From Furfurilactobacillus rossiae DSM 15814 (GTDB lineage Bacteria; Bacillota; Bacilli; Lactobacillales; Lactobacillaceae), in NCBI RefSeq assembly GCF_000428925.1, contig NZ_AUAW01000004.1, positions 62,001 to 126,000 on the forward strand: a DNA stretch of 64,000 nt, in the 5' to 3' direction. The position numbers were made by a program, and so were the translations under genes. The notes beneath the pieces are model-generated. The model saw nothing but the letters and a program-made list of their open reading frames with translations. It was not told the origin of the DNA and did no database searches. Numbering within the stretch: position 1 is the stretch's first letter; the number at the start of each line of letters is the position of its first letter. Shown here piece after piece: positions 1 to 8,517 of this stretch.

Positions 1-749
1 ACACGGTATCCTGTCATCGCATGTGATTTTGACACACCGTTTAAGACTAATGTTTGTTCCGGCAGGTAGTGTGCAAACGAAACGTGAGGTTGACCATATG
101 TCAATTCAGAATAAATTTCATCGGAAATCACAATGATATTGGTGTCTCGAAGCACATCCGCTAAGGCTTCTATTTGATTGGCAGTATAGGTGACGCCCGT
201 TGGGTTAGACGGAAAGTTTAGCATGATAGCCTTGATGTCATCACCATATTCATTGATAGCAGCTTGCAGTTGCTGGGGTGTGAGGACAAATTGGTTAGGT
301 TCTGTGTTGATGGGGATAACTTCGGCACCGTTGAGTTTGATGATTGGCTCGTATAAGGGAAAGGTTGGCCCCGGAAGCAACACTTTATCGCCGGGATTTG
401 TGACGGCCCGGAGTGTGTCAGAAATAGCCTCAGTTGCGCCAACGGTAGCAACGATTTCTGTTTGCGGATCATACTGAATCCCATAACGATCTGCTAAAAA
501 ATGTGCAGCTGCTTCGCGTAACTTTGCGGTCCCAGGAACTGGCGCGTAATGGGAATCATTGTCCTCAATGCTCTTAATGGCCGCCTGTTTGACGTGTTCA
601 GGGACATTAAAGTCCGGTTCGCCTAATGTTAGTTTGATGATGTTGGGGATGTCGCTAACTTCGTGGTCAAAGCTGTGGATCATATCTGGCTTGATAGCTA
701 GTAGCTGGGTGTTTAAACGTTGTGTGAGATCTCGTTGTTGTGTTTGCAT
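1..749 (-). CDS. araT: Aromatic-type class I/II aminotransferase, C-terminus cut by window edge
   Basis: PLP-dependent aminotransferase that probably transaminates aromatic amino acids. The minus-strand reading starts at the ATG whose complement is 747-749, behind an AGAAAGGA ribosome binding site, and begins MQTQQRDLTQRLNTQL. It contains KLTLGEPDF, SHYAPVPG, VGATEA, LNFPSNPTGVTY, ISDEIYSELTY and the PLP-lysine region NGVSKSHAMTGYR, which are class I/II aminotransferase blocks very like lactococcal AraT. About 249 residues are present; the rest lies upstream of base 1. The aromatic-codon leader peptide in front of it independently supports an aromatic substrate. A broader aspartate/aromatic specificity cannot be excluded. 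Confidence 0.88.
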   Translation of the reverse strand, partial: MQTQQRDLTQRLNTQLLAIKPDMIHSFDHEVSDIPNIIKLTLGEPDFNVPEHVKQAAIKSIEDNDSHYAPVPGTAKLREAAAHFLADRYGIQYDPQTEIVATVGATEAISDTLRAVTNPGDKVLLPGPTFPLYEPIIKLNGAEVIPINTEPNQFVLTPQQLQAAINEYGDDIKAIMLNFPSNPTGVTYTANQIEALADVLRDTNIIVISDEIYSELTYGQPHVSFAHYLPEQTLVLNGVSKSHAMTGYR

Positions 750-799
750 ATAAAATATCCTTTCTAAACTTTGGCTCGATGACAGTGATAATTGAATTG

Positions 800-844
800 A
801 AAACAAGAAAAGCCCCCAGCGTGTCGTTAAACACCTGGGGGCTT
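800..844 (-). terminator. Attenuator-type intrinsic terminator in the aminotransferase leader
   Basis: On the minus strand the stem AAGCCCCCAG pairs with CTGGGGGCTT (arms 835-844 and 810-819), extended inside by GTGT/ACAC, and is followed by TTCTTGTTTT. It lies between the leader peptide and the aminotransferase start, so it must be read through for expression of the gene. That is the position of an attenuator. Confidence 0.85.
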
Positions 845-873
845 AAATCATCGATAAACAACTGATGACCATA

Positions 874-900
874 CACGCAGATGTTTTATCCATCCGCATG
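874..900 (-). promoter_or_regulatory. Leader hairpin between leader peptide and attenuator
   Basis: The RNA arms CATGCGGATG (complement of 891-900) and CATCTGCGTG (complement of 874-883) form a 10-pair stem with two G-U pairs and a 7-nt loop, starting 18 nt after the leader stop codon. A competing pairing is visible: AACAACTG in the leader peptide codons (978-971) is the exact complement of CAGTTGTT (864-857). This suggests alternative structures. Which one is the antiterminator is inference. Confidence 0.6.
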
Positions 901-917
901 GCCACGTTAAATAATGG

Positions 918-986
918 CTAATTGGATGAATTTCCAAAAAACCAAAAATAAAACGCATATGTAGTTTTGACAGTTGTTGTCATCAT
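918..986 (-). CDS. Aromatic-rich leader peptide (22 aa)
   Basis: A short reading frame starts with tandem ATG codons (986-981), has an AAGGAAG ribosome binding site 7 nt upstream, and stops with TAG at 920-918. Residues 10-17 read YAFYFWFF, so seven of eight consecutive codons specify Tyr, Phe or Trp. It is followed by a hairpin, an intrinsic terminator and an aromatic-type aminotransferase gene. This is the layout of ribosome-mediated transcription attenuation: stalling at aromatic codons would report scarce charged aromatic tRNAs. No T-box consensus was seen in the leader. Confidence 0.8.
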   Translation of the reverse strand: MMTTTVKTTYAFYFWFFGNSSN

Positions 987-1019
987 TAGTAAGCTTCCTT
1001 GAATTAAAGATTGATTAGA

Positions 1020-1048
1020 ATACTAATTTATTTTTCATGACGTGTCAA
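1020..1048 (-). promoter_or_regulatory. Promoter of the leader peptide-aminotransferase unit
   Basis: On the minus strand there is a perfect -35 TTGACA (1048-1043), a 17-nt spacer and a -10 TAGTAT (1025-1020). Transcription would begin roughly 25-30 nt before the leader ATG at 986. This fits a leader transcript of about 260 nt. Confidence 0.75.
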
Positions 1049-1305
1049 TGAAAAGTTTAATAATTGCTGACCAAACGGCTGGCAGGTTAGCAAACAAATT
1101 TGTAAAACCAATTAAATATATTTATTAAAAATGGCCAGAGCAGACGATTCTCTATTAAGTCGAGTGCGAGTTAGCGGAATTCCAGTACAATTAATTTTTT
1201 TATAGCCAGGCACAAAACACGTTCAATGGAACGCTTTTATCCTAACATCGTTCGTTTACTGATGATAAGATGACTTCATCAATTTTTTGAGGAAGGTTTT
1301 ACATC

Positions 1306-2133
1306 GTGAAGGATAGACGAATCAGTGTGGCACTGTTACTGCCGAGTTTGGTTGGGATTATATTGTTTTTGATTTTTCCAGTTGTTCAGTTGGTGTTACC
1401 AGTGATTTTCGGAGTAAAAAGTAATGAAACATATTTTTCATTTTTAAAGGCTACATACAACCAGCAAATTATTTTCAGAACGATTGGCATTGCGTTTGTA
1501 ACCACTTTAGGTTTGCTAGTTTTAGCATTTCCATTTGCGTTTTGGATCGCTCACCAAAGAATGAAAGTTCGTAAATTACTGTCGCTTGTCATTTTGTTTC
1601 CAATGCTCACTAATGCGGTCGTTAGAAACTTCGCTTGGATTCTAATCCTTGGACGTAACGGGCTAGTCAACACATTGTTAATGGATCTGCATATTGTCCA
1701 CCAACCAGTTCGCATTTTATATACGAATACAGCTATTGTGATTGGACTCATTTATTTGTTTTTCCCTGTCATGGTGACGATGCTGATTGACCCAATCGTA
1801 TCACTGGATCAATCAATTGATGAGGCGGCCGCAATGTCAGGTGCAGGTCCGTTAACACGGTTTTTCAAAATTACCTTGCCGCAGTTAACGACCAGCCTAC
1901 TGACTGGCAGTATCTTAGTTTTTGCCGGCGCAATGACAGCCTATACGACGCCACAATTACTAGGCGGTAACAGTAGTTTAGTTTTGTCGACGTTGTTATA
2001 TCAGCAATCCATGACACTGGGGGATTGGCGGGCCGCAAGTATTGTGGCATTGACGCTGATATTGATTGCCTTAGCAAGTCTATCAATAACAAAAGTCATT
2101 ACTAAGCGGATTTCGGGAGGTAACGAAGTTTGA
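1306..2133 (+). CDS. ABC transporter permease, PotB-like
   Basis: Membrane permease of a binding-protein-dependent ABC importer of the spermidine/putrescine/Fe3+/thiamine type. It starts at GTG 1306 behind GAGGAAGG. About 275 residues with six hydrophobic segments; the first is residues 8-32. The cytoplasmic coupling motif DEAAAMSGAGPLTRFFKITLP is the permease EAA loop. It is the first of five tightly packed genes (permease, permease, ATPase, binding protein, adenine-deaminase family). Family resemblance is to PotB, but the substrate is not evident from sequence. The 257 bases upstream (1049-1305) show no riboswitch that I recognise. Confidence 0.85.
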   Translation: MKDRRISVALLLPSLVGIILFLIFPVVQLVLPVIFGVKSNETYFSFLKATYNQQIIFRTIGIAFVTTLGLLVLAFPFAFWIAHQRMKVRKLLSLVILFPMLTNAVVRNFAWILILGRNGLVNTLLMDLHIVHQPVRILYTNTAIVIGLIYLFFPVMVTMLIDPIVSLDQSIDEAAAMSGAGPLTRFFKITLPQLTTSLLTGSILVFAGAMTAYTTPQLLGGNSSLVLSTLLYQQSMTLGDWRAASIVALTLILIALASLSITKVITKRISGGNEV

Positions 2134-2942
2134 GACAGAAAAAACACTGGTTATTGACGTTATATGGTTACTTGATGTTGCTACTACTGTTGCTCCCACT
2201 AGTTTTAGTTGTTGTCACTTCATTTGGTTCACAGGCAGCTATTACTTTTCCGATAAAGGGTTTCACTTTGAAATGGTACGCCAACATATTGTCACAACCT
2301 GATTTTGTGACAGGCTTCAAAACAAGTTTTGCAGTCGCTGTTACTGCTAGTTTCCTAGCAATTGTGGTTGGAACGCCAGCGGTTTATGCATTAACGCGCT
2401 GTGGTATTCATCATGCTAACTGGTTTCAGACAGTTTTTCTGTCCCCGACCCTGATTCCAGAGATAGTTATCGGCTTTGCACTATTTCAAAGTTTAGTTAT
2501 TGGAATCAAGCTGCCGCTAATGCCAGTTCTTATCACAGGGCACTTTTTACTCAGCGTGCCATATGTAATTAGAATGTTAACGGCTAGGTTATTGTTGTTT
2601 GATCAGACTATAGAAGAAGCCAGCTGGTTAAGCGGAGCATCGAAAATAAAAACTTTTTTCAGGGTAGTGATTCCGAATATTTCAGGCACGCTCCTCGCTA
2701 TTTTCATCATGTGCTTTATTAATTCATTCAATAACATTCCCATTACGCTATTTTTGAACGGCCCATCGTTAACAATGTTACCAACTGCTATTTTGAATTA
2801 TTTGCAAAACAACTATGATCCAACCGTTTCAGCAGTGTCAGTAATTTTAATGTTGTTGACCGGTCTCATGATGTGGTTGATGGAACGAATGAATGGATTA
2901 ACACATGTTAACGAACATCTGAATCAGAAAGGACAGAATTAA
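2130..2942 (+). CDS. ABC transporter permease, PotC-like
   Basis: Second permease subunit, 270 residues, starting at TTG 2130 and overlapping the upstream stop codon by 4 nt, so probably translationally coupled. It has six predicted membrane segments and an EAA-type loop with DQTIEEASWLSGASKIKTFFRVVIP at about residues 157-182. Together with the preceding gene it would form the heterodimeric membrane channel. PotC/YdcV-like by overall pattern; the substrate is unknown. Confidence 0.85.
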   Translation: MRQKKHWLLTLYGYLMLLLLLLPLVLVVVTSFGSQAAITFPIKGFTLKWYANILSQPDFVTGFKTSFAVAVTASFLAIVVGTPAVYALTRCGIHHANWFQTVFLSPTLIPEIVIGFALFQSLVIGIKLPLMPVLITGHFLLSVPYVIRMLTARLLLFDQTIEEASWLSGASKIKTFFRVVIPNISGTLLAIFIMCFINSFNNIPITLFLNGPSLTMLPTAILNYLQNNYDPTVSAVSVILMLLTGLMMWLMERMNGLTHVNEHLNQKGQN

Positions 2943-2945
2943 ATA

Positions 2946-3995
2946 ATGCAGGCAATGCAAGTTAAGCACTTATCAATGTCGTATGAGAATGGTAAAGAAG
3001 TGCTGACAGACATCAATTTTTCAGTTAATGCGGGTGAACTAGTTTCGATTCTTGGTCCAAGTGGATGTGGGAAAACGACTACATTAAGAATCATTGCGGG
3101 ACTGCAGCGGCAAACAAGTGGGAATGTGGCGATCGATGAGCAGTCAATTGATTCGGTCCCCGCTTTCAAACGTAATATGAGCATGGTCTTCCAGAACTAC
3201 GCTTTATTTCCTCATTTGAGTGTGTTTGAAAACGTTGCATTCGGTTTAAAACAACGCGGTATTGGCAAAACAGCTATTCGCAAACGTGTGGCCGAGATAT
3301 TGTCCCTAACAGAGCTAACAGATTTAGCTAATCATCGCCCACACGCACTTTCCGGTGGTCAGCAACAACGTGTATCACTAGCGAGAGCCTTAGTTGTTAA
3401 CCCGACATTACTGTTACTGGATGAACCACTAAGCAATTTAGATAGGGCACTGCGTTTGTCCCTACGAGAGGAAATTCGCCGACTACAGCAAAAATTAGGC
3501 ATAACAGCACTTTTCGTTACGCATGATCAAGAGGAAAGCTTTGCAATTTCCGATCGTGTCATTGTCATGAATGGTGGTCATATTGAGCAAATTGCGTCGG
3601 CACAGATTGTCTATGCCCATCCAGCAACAACATTTGTCGCTAAATTCATCGGCTTTGAAAACTTCTTCAACGTAACACGGCAGGAGACTTCAAATGAGTA
3701 TTTAAGCGGTGAAACGCACCTTTACATGGCCGAAAAGACAACTAAACCGGTCGTACGTCTGTGCATTCGACCTGAAAATATTCGACTTGATACCAGTATG
3801 GATACTGATACTCAACAGAACAGTCTTAATGGCATTATTTGCGATAAAACATATCTTGGCCGCACGTATCGCTATGTTGTAGCGACAGACCATTTAGGCC
3901 AAATTAAGGTAGATTCAGAAGAGGCCACACATCAATTAGGAGACGCAGTACGACTGACATTACCGTCCGACAAACTCATTGCATTGGCAGAATAG
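2946..3995 (+). CDS. ABC transporter ATP-binding protein, PotA-like
   Basis: ATPase subunit of the importer, 349 residues. Walker A GPSGCGKTT at residues 37-45, Q-loop VFQNYALFPHLSV, signature LSGGQQQRVSLARAL, Walker B LLLLDEPLSNLD and H-loop FVTHDQEES are all intact. The C-terminal about 110 residues form the TOBE-type regulatory region seen in PotA/FbpC/MalK-like ATPases. It lies 3 nt after the permease gene and 9 nt before the binding-protein gene, so it belongs to the same operon. Confidence 0.92.
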   Translation: MQAMQVKHLSMSYENGKEVLTDINFSVNAGELVSILGPSGCGKTTTLRIIAGLQRQTSGNVAIDEQSIDSVPAFKRNMSMVFQNYALFPHLSVFENVAFGLKQRGIGKTAIRKRVAEILSLTELTDLANHRPHALSGGQQQRVSLARALVVNPTLLLLDEPLSNLDRALRLSLREEIRRLQQKLGITALFVTHDQEESFAISDRVIVMNGGHIEQIASAQIVYAHPATTFVAKFIGFENFFNVTRQETSNEYLSGETHLYMAEKTTKPVVRLCIRPENIRLDTSMDTDTQQNSLNGIICDKTYLGRTYRYVVATDHLGQIKVDSEEATHQLGDAVRLTLPSDKLIALAE

Positions 3996-4004
3996 GAGAA
4001 TTTG

Positions 4005-5063
4005 ATGACACACTACAAGGAATTATGGCAAAAAATAACCGTTTCGTTGTTACTAGGTGGATTGACGGTTGGCTTCTTCGATGCAACGGCGAAAGCAGAT
4101 GAGTCGATGACCGTTTCAACGTTCGGATTAGCTACAAAACAGATGAATAGCGACGTGTTGACGCCGTTTGCGAAGGCAAATAACGTAACGCTACGAACAC
4201 AATTTGGTGACAGCAACGCTAGAATGACACAGTTAGAACACAATCCCAATAGTGGCGTAGATGTGGTTGAATTATCACAAAATAACGCGTTGTCAGGGAA
4301 TCAAAAACACTTATTTAAGAAATTGGATTTCAGCAAGCTAAAGAATTTCAAACGGCTTACACCTGCTCAACAAAAATTGGCAAAAGAGACCAACAGTGTG
4401 CCATACACGTTGAACAGTGTTGGCATTATGTATAATCCTCAAAAAATTTCGATTAACTCGTGGAAACAACTATGGTCATCAAAACTGAAAGATAAACTGG
4501 CCATTCCTGATATTACGACGACGTTTGGCCCCGCGATGATTTATCTTGCTGGCGAGCACGCTGGTACGGCGGTTGAAAAAGATAATGGTCAGGCAGCATT
4601 TAAGGCGTTGTCACAGTTGAAACCTAATGTAACTAAAACATATTCACAATCCTCTGACATTGCCAATATGTTTAAAACGGGAGAAATTGATGCAGCAGTT
4701 GTCGGTGACTACGCTGTCAATATGGTCCAAAAGGCAAACCCACAATTAAAATATGTCGTGCCGGCGTCAGGAACATTGGCTAACTATGATACGGTTTCAA
4801 TTTTGAAGAGTAGTCATAATACCGAAAAAGATTATCGGTACATCGATGCCCGTTTAAGTGCAACGGTTCAAAAAAAGGTTGCCAGTCCACAATCATTAAA
4901 CAACGCGCCGATTAATAAGACTGTTCAATTAAGCGTTAAAGACGCAGAAAATAAAACGGTTGGCGCGGTTGCTAAGCGGGCTAAAAGCCTCAACTTTGCG
5001 TATGTTAATCATCATTTGGCCCAGTGGGTTACACGTTGGAATCAATTGATGAATAAACAATAA
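4005..5063 (+). CDS. Extracellular solute-binding protein, PotD-like, not lipidated
   Basis: Type 2 periplasmic-binding-fold protein, 352 residues, for the preceding ABC importer. ATG 4005 is chosen over TTG 4002 because AGGAG then has a 6-nt spacing. The N-terminus is a Sec signal peptide: positive region, hydrophobic stretch VSLLLGGLTVGFF, and an AKA-DE cleavage site. It has no lipobox cysteine. Internal blocks such as VPYTLNSVGIMYNPQKI and TGEIDAAVVGDYAVNMV match PotD/FbpA-like proteins. In Gram-positive bacteria such receptors are usually lipoproteins, so this one would be released or held another way. The ligand is unknown; the downstream purine-type enzyme suggests a nucleobase-like compound. 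Confidence 0.85.
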   Translation: MTHYKELWQKITVSLLLGGLTVGFFDATAKADESMTVSTFGLATKQMNSDVLTPFAKANNVTLRTQFGDSNARMTQLEHNPNSGVDVVELSQNNALSGNQKHLFKKLDFSKLKNFKRLTPAQQKLAKETNSVPYTLNSVGIMYNPQKISINSWKQLWSSKLKDKLAIPDITTTFGPAMIYLAGEHAGTAVEKDNGQAAFKALSQLKPNVTKTYSQSSDIANMFKTGEIDAAVVGDYAVNMVQKANPQLKYVVPASGTLANYDTVSILKSSHNTEKDYRYIDARLSATVQKKVASPQSLNNAPINKTVQLSVKDAENKTVGAVAKRAKSLNFAYVNHHLAQWVTRWNQLMNKQ

Positions 5064-5077
5064 GGTTAGGAGACATT

Positions 5078-6778
5078 ATGACAAACGTTGATTTGCTGAT
5101 TAAAAATGCCCGAGTTTACAACAGTTATACAAAGACTTTTAACAATGTTGACGTCACCGTTAAAGGCGGCAACTTTTATTGGATCGGTGTAGATTTACCT
5201 GATATTGTGGCCGAGCGGACGATTGATCTAAAGGGCTTTTCAATTATTCCGGGATTGGTTGACGCTCATATGCACATTGAGAGCTCAATGGCTACTCCCA
5301 CAAACTTTGGGCGTACTGCCGTTAAGTTTGGCACGACAACAGTAATTGCAGATGCACACGAAATTGCCAACGTTGCTGGTATCAAGGGCCTGTCAGAATT
5401 CATGCGTCAACCCTCATGCATTTCAGTTTTTTATGCCATTCCTTCTTCAGTTCCATCCACAACGCCGGCAATGGAAACAACTGGTGGCATTATTGGACTG
5501 GACGAGGTTGCTACATTATTAAACGATCCTAAAATTATCTGTTTGGGCGAGGCCATGAACTTTAAAGGGATTACATCACAGCCCCAGTCACTGATTCGAA
5601 AAATCATTAAGAAATGCCGTAATATCAGACCGACAATGCCATTGGAAGGCCATGCACCCAAAGTGAGTGGCAAGGATTTGGCTGATTTTATTAATAGTGG
5701 TATTACATCCGATCATACTTTTCAGACGTCTTCATCCTTAATTGAAAAGATAACTAACGGTATGTTCATTGAAATTCAACAAAAGTCATTATCTGCAGAG
5801 ATAGTGAAAACAATTATTGAACATCAATTTTATGAACATGTTGCACTCGTAACAGATGACGTGATGGCTGACGATTTGCGCAGTGGACACCTTAACAGGC
5901 TGGTTGAGCAAACAATTAAATTCGGTATGGCGCCAGAAGAGGCAATTTACTTGGCCACTTATACACCAGCTCGTCGGATGGGACTTTGGGATCGTGGTGC
6001 CATTGCGCCAGGTCGGATAGCGGACTTTGTTGTTCTTAGTGACGTAGATAACTTTGTTATTGAGGATGTATTTTTGCATGGCAACGCAGTGGCGGATATT
6101 GTTGCTCCTGATGCAAATGAAGGATCATCATTTGACTCGACTATTACAGATTCTGTCCATGTGCCAGTATTAACAGAATCAGATTTGTTAATTAAAACGG
6201 CTACGCAACGTGACGAGGTTGTGGTTAACACGGTCCAAATTAGTGCTACTGGCACCTTTACTAAGCGTGGTCAAGTTTCATTGTCAGTCATTAATGGGCA
6301 AGTGCAATGGCAAGAACATAATTTATCTCTGTTGATGGTTCAAAATCGTTATTCGGGTCATGGTGAACTCGCATTTGGCTTTGTCGAAAATGGCGTTAAA
6401 GGACGTGGTGCTATAGGGGCAACATGGGCTCATGATCATCATAACTTGATGATTATGGGGACGGATATTCCTTCAATGTTGGCGGTTCATCAACAACTTG
6501 TCGATGACCACGGTGGCTATGTTGTTGCGGAAAACGGTCTAATTACTGCCAACACATCGTTACCAATTGGTGGCATTATAAGCAGTGAACCAATAGATGA
6601 ATTGGGAGAGAAATTGGCCACCGTTCGTCAAGCAATGCGACAGTTGGGATATCAAAACAGTAATGAAATTATGTCATTTTCAACGCTATCGTTGTTGGTT
6701 TCACCAGCGATTAAAATTTCAGATAAAGGATTGTTCGATGTTAAAACACAACAACCTATCCCAATGTTTGTAAAATAA
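5078..6778 (+). CDS. ade: Adenine deaminase family amidohydrolase, divergent
   Basis: Metal-dependent amidohydrolase of the adenine deaminase family (adenine to hypoxanthine plus ammonia in the type enzyme), 566 residues, the family's usual length. Visible features are the metal motif GLVDAHMHIESSM, TTTVIADAHEIANVAG, EGHAPKVSGKDL, VTDDVM with GHLN, GAIAPGRIADFVVL, and the C-terminal domain block GAIGATWAHDHHNLM. Two places differ from what I know of canonical enzymes: SDHT where SDHE is usual, and IEIQQKSLS where IxxREGSA is usual. The fold and metal centre look intact, but the substrate may be altered (the family includes enzymes reported to act on N6-methyladenine). It is the last gene of the ABC importer operon, 14 nt after the binding protein. 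Confidence 0.8.
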   Translation: MTNVDLLIKNARVYNSYTKTFNNVDVTVKGGNFYWIGVDLPDIVAERTIDLKGFSIIPGLVDAHMHIESSMATPTNFGRTAVKFGTTTVIADAHEIANVAGIKGLSEFMRQPSCISVFYAIPSSVPSTTPAMETTGGIIGLDEVATLLNDPKIICLGEAMNFKGITSQPQSLIRKIIKKCRNIRPTMPLEGHAPKVSGKDLADFINSGITSDHTFQTSSSLIEKITNGMFIEIQQKSLSAEIVKTIIEHQFYEHVALVTDDVMADDLRSGHLNRLVEQTIKFGMAPEEAIYLATYTPARRMGLWDRGAIAPGRIADFVVLSDVDNFVIEDVFLHGNAVADIVAPDANEGSSFDSTITDSVHVPVLTESDLLIKTATQRDEVVVNTVQISATGTFTKRGQVSLSVINGQVQWQEHNLSLLMVQNRYSGHGELAFGFVENGVKGRGAIGATWAHDHHNLMIMGTDIPSMLAVHQQLVDDHGGYVVAENGLITANTSLPIGGIISSEPIDELGEKLATVRQAMRQLGYQNSNEIMSFSTLSLLVSPAIKISDKGLFDVKTQQPIPMFVK

Positions 6779-6839
6779 TGCCGTCAGCAACTCACTGAAA
6801 GTAATTGGCGAGATAATCCCAAGGTTGAATATATGAATT

Positions 6840-6890
6840 AGGTCACAGAGACAACAGGGCGAATTGGCTAGTTATTTCTGTGACCTTTTT
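6840..6890 (+). terminator. Intrinsic terminator of the ABC importer/ade operon
   Basis: AGGTCACAGA (6840-6849) pairs with TCTGTGACCT (6877-6886), followed by a T run to 6890. The loop is long (27 nt). Confidence 0.8.
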
Positions 6891-7284
6891 GTATTTTCAA
6901 TGCTAGAAGCTCCCTTATACGAATGAAAATAAAACTAATATTTTATTCCAAAAATATATAGAAATAGTGGGTAAAAAGAGATATTAGCCGATTAAATTCC
7001 GTTTAATTCAATCGTCATTTTGTTGATGAACGCGAACGAGGCTAGTAACAGCAGTGTTTCTAAAGCAACTGATAACAGTTAATAGTTACTAATGTGTATT
7101 GGGAAATCTGCCAAGACTTACTTTTCTTATATACATAAGCATATAAAAAGAAGGCTCTAACCGTGATGAGTCCTTAGCTTATACCAAGATTTTTGCCGGT
7201 TATTAGTGCCGATGCTAACCTCAAAGACGTAAACACATGAGCCATGTGAACGTTTAAATAATAAATAAGCGAGGGTTACATCTT
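6891..7284. other. Intergenic region before preT
   Basis: A 394-base AT-rich stretch with no convincing gene on either strand. The only structure I trust is the inverted repeat at 7234-7248, listed separately. A clear -35/-10 pair could not be assigned. Confidence 0.5.
7234..7248. promoter_or_regulatory. Candidate operator upstream of preT-preA
   Basis: Perfect inverted repeat CACATG-AGC-CATGTG ending 36 nt before the preT start codon. The position suits a repressor site or the transcript leader. No regulator gene is adjacent, so the binding protein is unknown. Confidence 0.4.
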
Positions 7285-8517
7285 ATGAGTACAAAATACG
7301 AAAAGGAAGCACCTAGTTACACAATGACAACGGTGATGGAAGAAGCTGCGCGGTGCTTACTTTGTCATGATGCGCCATGTTCTAAAGCATGTCCTGCTGG
7401 CACCGATCCAGCACGTTTCATCCGTAGTGTTCGTTTCAGAAATCTGAAGGGTGCTGCTGAAACGATTCGTGAAAATAACGCTATGGGTGCGATTTGTGCT
7501 CGCGTTTGTCCGACTGAAAAGTATTGTGAACTTGCTTGCTCGCGGACTGGGATTGATTGCCCAATTGATATTGGCGGTATCCAACGCTTTGTGACTGACT
7601 ACGAAGAACAAGAAAAAATGGACATTCTTCGCAAAGGCGATTCAAATGGGTTGAGCATTGCTATCGTCGGCAGTGGCCCTGCTGGGTTACAAACGGCGGC
7701 AACGCTGCTTCAAAAAGGTTATGCAGTCAACATTTACGAAAAGAATGAAAAGGCCGGCGGTTACCTTCGTTATGGTATTCCTGAATATCGTTTACCAGAT
7801 GAAATTGTCGATGTTGAAATCAACCGGATCGTCAATCTGGGCGCAGAAATCAAGTACAACGTCACTATTGGTAAAGATGTCACGATGGCTGACTTAAAGG
7901 CTGACCACGACGCTGTTGTTGTTGCCGTAGGTGCTAGTGAAGCGAAGATGTTACCAATGTTTGAAGGCAATCCATATGTTGAAACTGCCGTTGATTTCTT
8001 AGCACGTGTTAAGGAAGCCAAGGGGGACATCGACAACATTCCTGCCAGCGCAGTTGTCGTCGGTGGTGGGGACGTTGCGATGGATGTTGCGACGACTTTA
8101 AAGCGGTTGGATGTTAAAAACGTAACGGATCTTGTTTATGAAGAATTTGATGAATTCAAGGCTTCTAAGAAGGAACTTGATGCAACTCAGAAGGCTGGTG
8201 TCACCATTGTTGACGGTTACGTTCCAACTGACGTAGATGGCAATACCGTCACCTTTAAGCATCGTCATTTAGACAGTGAAATGACCATTAAGACCGACTT
8301 GATTATTCTGGCCGTTGGTCAACAAGTTAACACAGACAACCTTGGTGTAGATACCGATCATGGTGAAGTTCAGCATGCCGGTTACAAGACTGATGACGAA
8401 AAAGTGTTCTTTACTGGTGATATTGCGCAAGGTGACAAGACCGTCGTTTGGGCCGTTCGTAAAGGTAAAGAAGTTGCCGAAGAAATTGATCAGGCATTAT
8501 TAGGGGGTAACAAATAA
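7285..8517 (+). CDS. preT: NAD-dependent dihydropyrimidine dehydrogenase, subunit PreT
   Basis: Flavoprotein subunit that moves electrons from NAD(P)H to PreA for reduction of uracil or thymine to the 5,6-dihydro form. 410 residues. N-terminal Fe-S cysteines are seen in [16 protein letters not shown] (residues 24-39) and in [18 protein letters not shown]; an FAD-binding [13 protein letters not shown] follows, then the NAD(P)H-binding [10 protein letters not shown]. This is the glutamate-synthase small-subunit-like arrangement of PreT. Its stop overlaps the preA start by one base, so the two are made together. Start ATG 7285 follows a GCGAGGG site. Confidence 0.9.
   Translation: MSTKYEKEAPSYTMTTVMEEAARCLLCHDAPCSKACPAGTDPARFIRSVRFRNLKGAAETIRENNAMGAICARVCPTEKYCELACSRTGIDCPIDIGGIQRFVTDYEEQEKMDILRKGDSNGLSIAIVGSGPAGLQTAATLLQKGYAVNIYEKNEKAGGYLRYGIPEYRLPDEIVDVEINRIVNLGAEIKYNVTIGKDVTMADLKADHDAVVVAVGASEAKMLPMFEGNPYVETAVDFLARVKEAKGDIDNIPASAVVVGGGDVAMDVATTLKRLDVKNVTDLVYEEFDEFKASKKELDATQKAGVTIVDGYVPTDVDGNTVTFKHRHLDSEMTIKTDLIILAVGQQVNTDNLGVDTDHGEVQHAGYKTDDEKVFFTGDIAQGDKTVVWAVRKGKEVAEEIDQALLGGNK

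Noticed and set aside
810-1020. T-box riboswitch in the aminotransferase leader
   Set aside because: The terminator fits, but no AGGGTGGNACCGCG-type T-box sequence or stem I specifier region was seen; the aromatic leader peptide explains the region better.
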